Below, in pieces: positions 1 through 5,708 of a stretch of DNA of 16,423 bases; position 1 is the first letter of the stretch, and every line of letters starts with the position of its first letter. The DNA is taken from contig JBAZQU010000025.1 in assembly GCA_041645035.1 (NCBI GenBank), positions 1 through 16,423 on the forward strand, read 5' to 3'. The notes beneath the pieces are model-generated. The model was not told where the DNA came from. It was given only the letters and a program-made list of their open reading frames with translations, and did not search any database. The position numbers and the translations under genes are program-made. This DNA is from 2-02-FULL-48-14 sp041645035. GTDB lineage: Bacteria; Patescibacteriota; Gracilibacteria; UBA1369; 2-02-FULL-48-14.

Positions 1-12
1 AGAAAAACTAAT

Positions 13-1128
13 TCATCCCACCCTCCCCTTGTAACTTTTTAAGTTCGCCAGGAGGTCTTCCATACAGTCGCCACCAAATTTTTCGAGCACATTTTGCGCA
101 ATCACGTAGGCGGTCATTGCCTCAGAAATCACTCCGGCGCGAGGAATCACGCAAATGTCGGAACGTTCGATATCGGCGGGGGTCGGTTCTTTAGTCCCAA
201 TGTCCACACTCGGAAGCGGACTGTAGAGCGTTGCAATTGGTTTGTGATAAACACGCACGATGAGCGGCTCTCCGTTTGTCACCCCGCCCTCCAAGCCGCC
301 GGCATTATTACTGGACCGCACAAAGCCTTCCGCATACGCAATGGGGTCATGCACTTTTGATCCCGGTTTTTGAGTGGCCTCGATTCCTTCCCCGATTTCC
401 ACAGCTTTCACGGATTGAATACTCATGAGTGCCTGAGCGAGCTGTCCGTCCATTTTTCGATCCCACTGCACGTAGCTTCCGAGCCCTACCGGCAAACCGA
501 CGGCCCACACCTCAATCACGCCGCCTAAAGTGTCTTGGTTCTTTCGTGTTTCCGCGATGAGGGCTTCCATTGCTTGATCGGACGCCTCGTTGAAAGCGCG
601 TGTGCCGGGATTTTTTTCTTCCGCGTTTTTTACTTCTTCAAAAGTGCTGGCTTTGTCAGAAGCAACCGATCCGATTTGAAGGGTATAGCTCGCCACCTCA
701 ATCCCCAATGCCTGTAAGAATTGTTTGAAAACCGCACCCGCAGCGACTCGCGCCGCAGTTTCACGAGCAGAGGCTCGTTCGAGCACATTCCTAAGGTCCG
801 TAAAATTATATTTTTGCGCCCCTGCAAGATCCGCGTGGCCCGGTCGAGGGCTCCGCATTTCTTTGGGTTCCGTCCAATTCGTAAAATCCTTGTTTTTGAT
901 CACCAGCGTAATGGGCGAACCTAAAGTTTTCCCCTGCCTCACGCCCGAAACGATTTCCACCTCGTCCGTTTCGATATTTTGACGAGCCCCATTCCCCGAT
1001 CCAATTTTTCGCCTCTGCATTTCTTTTTGGACTTCTCCCGGGTTGATCATTAAGCCGGCGGGCATTCCTTCAATAAAAGCCGTGAGCTGAGGGCCATGAG
1101 ATTCGCCTGAAGTAAAAAATCGCAACAT
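13..1128 (-). CDS. aroC: Chorismate synthase
   Basis: Chorismate synthase catalyses the last shikimate-pathway step, converting 5-enolpyruvylshikimate-3-phosphate to chorismate in the cytosol with reduced FMN. The 371-residue product has normal family length. Visible hallmarks are GESHG at residues 8-12, the basic RRKIGSGNGARQ segment near 39-50, SGVRQGKTLGSPI, RPGHADLAGAQKY, the ERASARETAARVA block, NNAGGLEGG and the C-terminal RSDICVIPRAGVISEAM signature. The ATG at 1126-1128 sits just before the conserved N-terminus; no clear Shine-Dalgarno sequence precedes it. The gene ends with TGA at the expected place, which supports the standard code. No other shikimate gene is in the window. A good promoter lies 20 bases upstream of the start. 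Confidence 0.97.
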   Translation of the reverse strand: MLRFFTSGESHGPQLTAFIEGMPAGLMINPGEVQKEMQRRKIGSGNGARQNIETDEVEIVSGVRQGKTLGSPITLVIKNKDFTNWTEPKEMRSPRPGHADLAGAQKYNFTDLRNVLERASARETAARVAAGAVFKQFLQALGIEVASYTLQIGSVASDKASTFEEVKNAEEKNPGTRAFNEASDQAMEALIAETRKNQDTLGGVIEVWAVGLPVGLGSYVQWDRKMDGQLAQALMSIQSVKAVEIGEGIEATQKPGSKVHDPIAYAEGFVRSSNNAGGLEGGVTNGEPLIVRVYHKPIATLYSPLPSVDIGTKEPTPADIERSDICVIPRAGVISEAMTAYVIAQNVLEKFGGDCMEDLLANLKSYKGRVG

Positions 1129-1147
1129 AGGGATTAAGTAGAGTTTC

Positions 1148-1176
1148 AGTTTAGAGAAAAGTCGTTAACAGGTCAA
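1148..1176 (-). promoter_or_regulatory. Sigma70-type promoter for aroC
   Basis: On the minus strand, TTGACC (1171-1176) and TAAACT (1148-1153) are separated by exactly 17 bases. Transcription would start near 1141, giving a leader of about 12 bases before the aroC ATG. It lies back to back with the promoter of the divergent SLH gene. Identified by reading only. Confidence 0.6.
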
Positions 1177-1197
1177 CCGTGCGATGCTTGTAAAAAA

Positions 1198-1226
1198 TTG
1201 CACGAAACTGCGCTCCCTGATATACT
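1198..1226 (+). promoter_or_regulatory. Sigma70-type promoter for SLH gene
   Basis: TTGCAC (1198-1203) and TATACT (1221-1226) are separated by 17 bases, a near-consensus arrangement. The predicted start is near 1233, leaving a leader of about 26 AT-rich bases without a Shine-Dalgarno motif before the ATG at 1259. An ATG at 1254 opens a three-codon frame (ATG CTA TGA) whose stop overlaps the real start codon; this may be chance. Confidence 0.65.
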
Positions 1227-1258
1227 GTCGGCAATCTTAACATTTAACAATAAATGCT

Positions 1259-1645
1259 ATGAGAAAAGACCTCGTTCTAACTGCCGCTATATCTGCATTG
1301 GTGGCTAGTACAATTTCAGTAATTGCAGTATTTGCATCTGGTCCGGGAGAGACTTTCCCTGATGTGGATGGAGACGCGTATTACGCAGACGCGGTTGACA
1401 GCATGAGAAGTCTAGGAGTTATCACGGGATATGAGGATGGGACCTTCGGGCCTGATGACTATGTGACAAGAGCGGATCTTGCCGTCATGCTTGATAGGTA
1501 TGATGGAGCTCTTCTGGAACCGCCATGGCCGGCAGTTAGCGGAATCTATGACTTACACCAAGTTGTATGTCTCGGGGGGTTGGACTTCGACATTGAAAGC
1601 GAGGGAATCCAGGCTGCCTACGATGGTCTTTGCGACATTCCCTAG
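1259..1645 (+). CDS. Small exported protein with one SLH domain
   Basis: The product has 128 residues. Residues 1-27 form a signal peptide: MRKD, then a hydrophobic stretch ending VFASG. Residues 33-81 form one S-layer homology domain, with FPDV near its start, the central GVITGYEDGTFGPDDYVTRADLA and a closing MLDRY. SLH domains usually bind secondary cell-wall polymers or peptidoglycan, typically as three tandem copies; this protein has one. The tail (82-128) matches nothing I recognise and has two cysteines, at 104 and 125. The last 93 bases overlap the opposite-strand GIY-YIG gene, so either C-terminus may be a product of rearrangement. The domain call is firm; the role, envelope attachment, is inferred from the family. 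Confidence 0.85.
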   Translation: MRKDLVLTAAISALVASTISVIAVFASGPGETFPDVDGDAYYADAVDSMRSLGVITGYEDGTFGPDDYVTRADLAVMLDRYDGALLEPPWPAVSGIYDLHQVVCLGGLDFDIESEGIQAAYDGLCDIP

Positions 1646-1876
1646 GCGAAGCTTCTCTTCTCGCGTGAGTCGTTTAATGGCCGCTTCTCGTTTTCGTGCC
1701 GCACTAAAACTTTCATAGTTTTCGCTATAAACCAATACTACCGGCCGACGCGCAGCGGTGTACTTGGCCCCGTTTTTTAAACAATTGTGAGCGTGCAGTC
1801 GCTTCGTCAAATTGTTCGTGGAACCCGTGTAGAGCGTCCCGTCGCAGCAGCGGAGAATATAGACTACGAAAGTCAT
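1553..1876 (-). CDS. GIY-YIG family endonuclease (YhbQ/UPF0213-like)
   Basis: This is a 107-residue protein of the small single-domain GIY-YIG group. The nuclease core is seen as VVYILRCCDGTLYTGSTNNLTKRLHAHN: VYIL takes the GIY position, YTG takes YIG, and R26 is the catalytic-type arginine. Next come KYTAARRPVVLVYSE and the helix SAARKREAAIKRLTREEK, including the conserved glutamate. Such proteins cut DNA, but their cellular role is poorly known. The recognisable domain ends near residue 78. The last 29 or so residues are encoded antisense to the SLH gene and are probably not ancestral. The ATG follows the ABC-F stop codon by 3 bases, so the two genes are likely cotranscribed and translationally coupled. 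Confidence 0.88.
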   Translation of the reverse strand: MTFVVYILRCCDGTLYTGSTNNLTKRLHAHNCLKNGAKYTAARRPVVLVYSENYESFSAARKREAAIKRLTREEKLRLGNVAKTIVGSLDSLAFNVEVQPPETYNLV

Positions 1877-1879
1877 AAA

Positions 1880-3346
1880 CTATTTATCAAGATCCAGCGC
1901 CTGATCGATGCGGATTTTATCTACAAATTCGGGGATATGGGAAACCAAAATCATGGCACCCGTGTAAGCATCCAGAGCTTTGGCAATCACCGGGATGTGA
2001 CGGAAGTTGATGTGATTCGTGGGCTCGTCCAAAAGGAGCAATCCGGGTCGCTGCAGGACCAATCGTGCGAAAGACACGAGCCCTTTCTGCCCTTCCGACA
2101 AATGTCCGATTTTAGAATGAATGAGCTCTTTGGTGATTAAAAATCCGGCAGCCACCCTGCGCATTTCTTCTTCTAAAACTTTTCCGCCCGACAATTCAAG
2201 CGCCTCCATAAGGGACTCACGCACCGTGTGATCAAAATTCAGTGTCGAAAAGTCTTGGCGGTAGTATCCTATGCGAACCCCCGGCGCGATAACAGCGTCC
2301 TTCACTTTGCCTGAGGCCAGAGTCTCAAGCAACGTGCTCTTCCCGATTCCATTGGGCCCCACCAAAAGAAGGTGCTGATTTTTTCGTAAAGAAACTTCCA
2401 CTTTCCGCGTGGTGGTGTGGTGATGACGAATCACGGCAACCGCAAAAAGTCTCAAGATTTCGCCTTTGAGATCCTCTTGAACGGAAATTTCAAAAGGACG
2501 GATTGTTTTGTCTTCCCGACGCACTTCCACTTTAGCTACTTCCATTTCCTCCGCTTTTTCTCGCATTTTTCGTGCCACGAGACGCAGTTTTCCTCCCTTA
2601 TTCGCAAAGACATTGGCTTGCTCTTTATTTTTAATAATCCCCGCGGCGAGCTGAGCATTTTTCATATTTTCTTTTTTGATTCGGCGTGCGATTTGATCCA
2701 CCGCATCAAAATAATCTCCCGCGTATTGCTCCACTTTGTGCGTATGAGCATCGAGATATAGCACCCCGTCGGTGAAGGCGTTCAAAAAGTCCGCATCGTG
2801 AGAAATAACAACGCAGGTTTTTTCATACATCACTAAAAAGGCCGTTAGGTGTGCAATACCTTCTTTGTCCAAATTATTAGTCGGTTCGTCCAGTAATAGA
2901 AGGTCCGCGTCTTGAATCAGCGCCGACGCCAAAAGTAGCCGCGCTTGTTGCCCTCCGGAAAAACTTTTCACCAGCCGATCGTGCGGCGCATGAAGGTGAA
3001 CCACCTCCAAAATGGCGTCAATTTTTCGATCGATATCGTAGACCTTTCCTTTGCCGAAGCTCTTTTCGAAAAAGTCCCGCACCGTGAGCTCCCGATCTTC
3101 CGGACGAATCACCTGGTGAGCCATGGCGATACTAAGCTTGGGAATCACATTCACCGTCCCCTCTTTGGGCTTAAGCACCCCGGTGATAAGTTTAAGTATG
3201 GTGCTTTTCCCAGCTCCATTTTGTCCCATAATCGTGATTTTTGTATCTCGTCGCACGGAAAAATTCACCGCGTTTAAAACGGGTTTTTTATGTTCAAACT
3301 CAAAAGACACGTTATCAAAACTGAGAATGGTTTCACTGGAGGACAT
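1880..3346 (-). CDS. ABC-F family ATPase (ribosome-associated type)
   Basis: This 488-residue protein has two ABC nucleotide-binding domains in tandem and no membrane segment, the layout of ABC-F translation factors (EttA, Uup and antibiotic-resistance types). Domain 1 has GQNGAGKST at 41-49, SGGQQ at 130-134, LLLLDEPTNNLD at 149-160 and VISHD. Domain 2 has GPNGIGKST at 330-338, LSEGQ at 416-420, LLLLDEPTNHINF at 436-448 and VSH. A charged helical linker (about 205-285) joins them. Domain 2 is atypical: LSEGQ replaces LSGGQ and HIN replaces the D-loop HLD. I chose ATG at 3346 over the in-frame TTG at 3364 because the sequence becomes family-like after it. It lies 35 bases downstream of the methyltransferase-like gene. 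The subfamily cannot be fixed here. Confidence 0.9.
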   Translation of the reverse strand: MSSSETILSFDNVSFEFEHKKPVLNAVNFSVRRDTKITIMGQNGAGKSTILKLITGVLKPKEGTVNVIPKLSIAMAHQVIRPEDRELTVRDFFEKSFGKGKVYDIDRKIDAILEVVHLHAPHDRLVKSFSGGQQARLLLASALIQDADLLLLDEPTNNLDKEGIAHLTAFLVMYEKTCVVISHDADFLNAFTDGVLYLDAHTHKVEQYAGDYFDAVDQIARRIKKENMKNAQLAAGIIKNKEQANVFANKGGKLRLVARKMREKAEEMEVAKVEVRREDKTIRPFEISVQEDLKGEILRLFAVAVIRHHHTTTRKVEVSLRKNQHLLLVGPNGIGKSTLLETLASGKVKDAVIAPGVRIGYYRQDFSTLNFDHTVRESLMEALELSGGKVLEEEMRRVAAGFLITKELIHSKIGHLSEGQKGLVSFARLVLQRPGLLLLDEPTNHINFRHIPVIAKALDAYTGAMILVSHIPEFVDKIRIDQALDLDK

Positions 3347-3381
3347 GCGGAGTTTATACCCCAAAAGCCCTTATCTGGCAA

Positions 3382-4353
3382 CTACTGGCATTTCTGTGCC
3401 AAAGCCACAATAACGGAGGCCGTATTAATCCGCGGGGAACCCACTTGCAACCTTTCCTCTATATCTACTGCTGTATGGTAACCTATATTAACGGCTAGTG
3501 GCACCGGGTTGACTCGATGCGCAGTTACCCATTGATCCAAAACCAATTTGACACTAGGAGCATTTTTAATAGCCCTGACAAGACTTCGTCGATAAAGTTC
3601 GCCAAAGCCTAAAAATCCCTCATCCTCTCCCGTCCAAAGCGTGGTAGGTCTCTTGTCTACACTACCAAACGCTGAAGTGGCAAATTCAGCCTTAGTCAGG
3701 GGGCAGTCCATGTATGCAAGTTGCTTAAAAACAGGGTGATGATGAGGGGGAACGTCTTGCACAAAAAGCAGGAATCCTCCCGACTTAACTGTAGAGGCAA
3801 TGCCTTCAACCGCTCTCTCGGGGAAAGCTGTTGTGTCAAGAGCCGAGAGACCCATGGCAACGGTTCTATCTGTTAGGCCGAGTTTCTGAGCTTCGAAAAA
3901 GCTCCCCTCTCTAAATGTTTGATCAGGATACATAAACCTAGCGCCCTGAACCGCACGGGGATGTAAGTCAACTTGCGTCCAAGATTTTGCTTGATCTGGA
4001 CCGAGACAAAGCCATTGGTTCACCATTTCCCCCCTGTTCCCGCAGCCAAAATCCACACCTTTGTCTAAACAAACGCTGTATGTCCTGACTATCCATTCCA
4101 TAATAGCCCGGAACTCTACCCGAAAACGATCTCTCGCCTCCAAAAAACGGTCTGATTCCGAATACTCTACCTCGCACAACGCACGGCCCTCGTCTTCAGG
4201 AGTCTCCGGAAAATGAGGGGTAACGTGCGAAACGTCCATTTCCTGGAAACCTCTTCGTTCACGCCCCATTGCAAGAAGATCCAGCCAAGGGGCGTCACCA
4301 ACGTCGATTTGGATGTCATCTGGTCCGGTTGATCTCGCCTCAGGAAGAACCAC
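3382..4353 (-). CDS. Putative SAM-dependent methyltransferase, orphan
   Basis: This 323-residue protein belongs to no named family I recognise. Its middle reads as a class I Rossmann methyltransferase: VDFGCGNRGE (100-109) resembles the SAM-binding motif I, QVDLHP (127-132) the acidic motif II, and the segment at 169-200 (LSALDTTAFPE, then SGGFLLFVQDV) the later core strands. About 90 residues precede the motif, and a C-terminal domain of about 120 residues is unassigned, so the substrate is unknown. The start is GTG; a later ATG at 4269 is possible. By eye it has 24 arginines and only 10 lysines, unlike its lysine-rich neighbours, which hints at separate ancestry. It lies between a mobile-element remnant and the ABC-F gene. 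Confidence 0.6.
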   Translation of the reverse strand: MVLPEARSTGPDDIQIDVGDAPWLDLLAMGRERRGFQEMDVSHVTPHFPETPEDEGRALCEVEYSESDRFLEARDRFRVEFRAIMEWIVRTYSVCLDKGVDFGCGNRGEMVNQWLCLGPDQAKSWTQVDLHPRAVQGARFMYPDQTFREGSFFEAQKLGLTDRTVAMGLSALDTTAFPERAVEGIASTVKSGGFLLFVQDVPPHHHPVFKQLAYMDCPLTKAEFATSAFGSVDKRPTTLWTGEDEGFLGFGELYRRSLVRAIKNAPSVKLVLDQWVTAHRVNPVPLAVNIGYHTAVDIEERLQVGSPRINTASVIVALAQKCQ

Positions 4354-4407
4354 TTAAATGTTGTGTAAGTAGCCTACTTTGGCGGCTCTTTTTGATTTTG
4401 TCAAGTT

Positions 4408-4528
4408 AAACCTGTAAATTATACCACAATGTACCCCACAGGCCCCCATTCCTTGGGAGTAGATCTGCTTCTGTAGGTACCAGAATCGTTAAATTCCACA
4501 GATCGGGGGAAAACTGGGGTCTTTTCAG
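4408..4528 (+). mobile_element. Degenerate second copy or solo end of the MITE family
   Basis: The right end (4498-4528) matches the right end of the intact element at 12394-12600. The match has ACAGATC, then a divergent patch, then AAAACTGGGGTCTTTT and a terminal AG; only a few bases differ. Upstream, AAACCTGTA at 4408 matches AAACCTGTA at 12498, and a TATAAT-like block follows in both on the minus strand. I could not find a matching left inverted repeat, so the left boundary is uncertain and the copy is old or truncated. It fills most of the space between the peptidase pseudogene and the methyltransferase-like gene. Confidence 0.55.
4418..4426 (-). promoter_or_regulatory. Candidate extended -10 promoter for methyltransferase-like gene
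   Basis: On the minus strand the sequence reads TGGTATAAT, a perfect -10 hexamer preceded by TGn. No -35 element is visible at 17 bases. The leader to the GTG at 4353 would be about 58 bases. The site lies inside the degenerate mobile-element copy. It is a weak prediction. Confidence 0.3.
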
Positions 4529-4545
4529 GGTGGGCTCTACCGATT

Positions 4546-5165
4546 TTAATTGGGCCCCGAAGGTCCACGCACTAAGCTCAAAATCTCGTCTGGTAAAAAA
4601 CCTTCTGACAAGAGTTCGTGTGCAGCTATGATTTCGGAAGGAGGAATCCCATTTGGGTGATATTCACTATCATAACCAAACTCATTATCAAGATATTGAT
4701 AGCAAGCACCAAGCTGCCGCCCAAATCCAGCCAAAACAGCTTGTAAATCCGCTCCCCTTTCACAGGCGGTATTGTCTTTTAATGCACAATCCCCTGCCAA
4801 AAATGCTCGCAGCAGCTTTTGTCTACTAGCGCTCGTAAATTTGGCAACTTGATCTCTTACGTGTCCAAGTTCATGAGCAATAATACCCATTAAGACATCC
4901 CGTGGCGCCCCCTTCAATCGAGCGTTGACGCCGACTATATATAATGTTTTCTTCCAGAGCTACCATGACCCCTGCGACCATTGCTACAAGGAAAAACCTG
5001 GGCGAATTTTCCGGGTAAATTCGCCCATCTAACGTGAAATTTCAGGTCAGACAAATCAGAAAAGCCGTTTGCCGTTAGCTCTCTTATTATTCCACGTATA
5101 TCTGAGCAGGTTTTGCTTTTTTCGTCATGGTCGCCAGACGTTTCTCGCAAGTCAACGGATGCCAT
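4546..5165 (-). pseudogene. Zinc metallopeptidase (gluzincin, M48-like), two frameshifts
   Basis: Three reading frames join into one plausible protein of about 206 residues. Frame 1 runs from the ATG at 5165 to about 5040 and ends FSDLSDLK. Frame 2 covers about 5040-4942 and reads FTLDGRIYPENSP, RFFLVAMVAGVMVALEENII. Frame 3 continues IVGVNARLKGAP and GIIAHELGHVRD to the TAA at 4546. HELGH is the HExxH zinc motif, and CERGADLQAV supplies a plausible third ligand (ExxAD) as in M48-like gluzincins. The first shift lies at an AAATTT run (about 5037-5042); the second lies in a TA dinucleotide run (4936-4945). Frame 3 alone would give a 123-residue fragment that keeps the zinc motif. Sequencing error is the main alternative. 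No signal peptide is seen; the function is unknown. Confidence 0.7.
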
Positions 5166-5194
5166 TATAGATAAAAAGTAAAGGGTATCATGTA

Positions 5195-5222
5195 ATCATA
5201 GGCCTTTTACATATTTTGTCAA
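5195..5222 (-). promoter_or_regulatory. Sigma70-type promoter for the peptidase pseudogene
   Basis: On the minus strand, consensus TTGACA (5217-5222) and TATGAT (5195-5200) are separated by 16 bases. The -35 box begins at the base right after the CCA end of the tmRNA gene. The leader to the ATG at 5165 would be about 20 bases. Confidence 0.6.
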
Positions 5223-5651
5223 TGGTGGAGATGGCGGGAATCGAACCCGCGTCCAAAAAGGAAGTGCGAAACCGTTTACTTTCGTAGTCCACTTTGTCTA
5301 CGGCGCTGTAATAAAAAGCGGACAAAAGCGACAGCGTCGTGTCTTCAAAATTTCAGTACGCTCCCGGAACACAAGCCGGAGTTTCCCTACACCTCGAGTA
5401 TTACGCCCATTTCACCCACGAGATATCGATGAGTGGACGGTATCGCGCTAAATGGCGATACGCGATGGGAACTATGCAAGTGCGAGCTCCCTAGGACTCA
5501 TAAGAGCCTTAAGTTGCGCTACGAGCGAAAGTTCACCGTCGTTAGTGTTTTTAGCACTTAGTTTGTCTGGACGGGTTAAGGTGGGACCAGACAACCACCT
5601 GAAAGCAGGCAACGGACTTCAAAATCTTTCTGTCAAAGCCTGTACATCCCC
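5223..5651 (-). ncRNA. ssrA: tmRNA (transfer-messenger RNA)
   Basis: tmRNA rescues stalled ribosomes with SmpB and tags the unfinished peptide. The 3' end on the minus strand is the tRNA-like T arm (GCGGG TTCGATT CCCGC), then CATCTCC and an encoded ACCA tail. The 5' end GGGGATG pairs with CATCTCC in a seven-pair acceptor stem with the G3-U70 wobble that marks alanine acceptance. TTTGACAG near the 5' end is the usual D-loop region. The gene is one piece of 429 bases. The resume codon is read as GCT at 5554-5556, after TAAGT. The tag then runs 27 codons, beginning AKNTNDGE and ending RELALA before TAG at 5473-5475. That is long for a tag, but the ALA ending is typical. Boundaries are firm because both stem strands are seen. 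Confidence 0.95.
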
Positions 5652-5672
5652 ACATTTTCAAAGAGCTGGGGC

Positions 5673-5701
5673 ATTCTACGCCTGTTTGCAGAAAACGGCA
5701 A
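5673..5701 (-). promoter_or_regulatory. Sigma70-type promoter for ssrA
   Basis: On the minus strand, TTGCCG (5696-5701) and TAGAAT (5673-5678) are separated by 17 bases, just after the mfd stop codon. The mature tmRNA 5' end is 21 bases past the -10 box, so a leader of about 14 bases would be removed, presumably by RNase P. Confidence 0.6.
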
Positions 5702-5708
5702 TTGGCGT

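Noticed and set aside
4399..4404. Minus-strand TTGACA as the -35 box of the methyltransferase-like gene
   Set aside because: The hexamers at 16-18 bases are CCAAAG, CAAAGT and AAAGTA, none resembling a -10 box.
4546..5165. Programmed ribosomal frameshifting in the metallopeptidase gene
   Set aside because: Two separate shifts would be needed, and I see no slippery heptamer with a downstream structure. Indels at short repeats explain the frames more simply.
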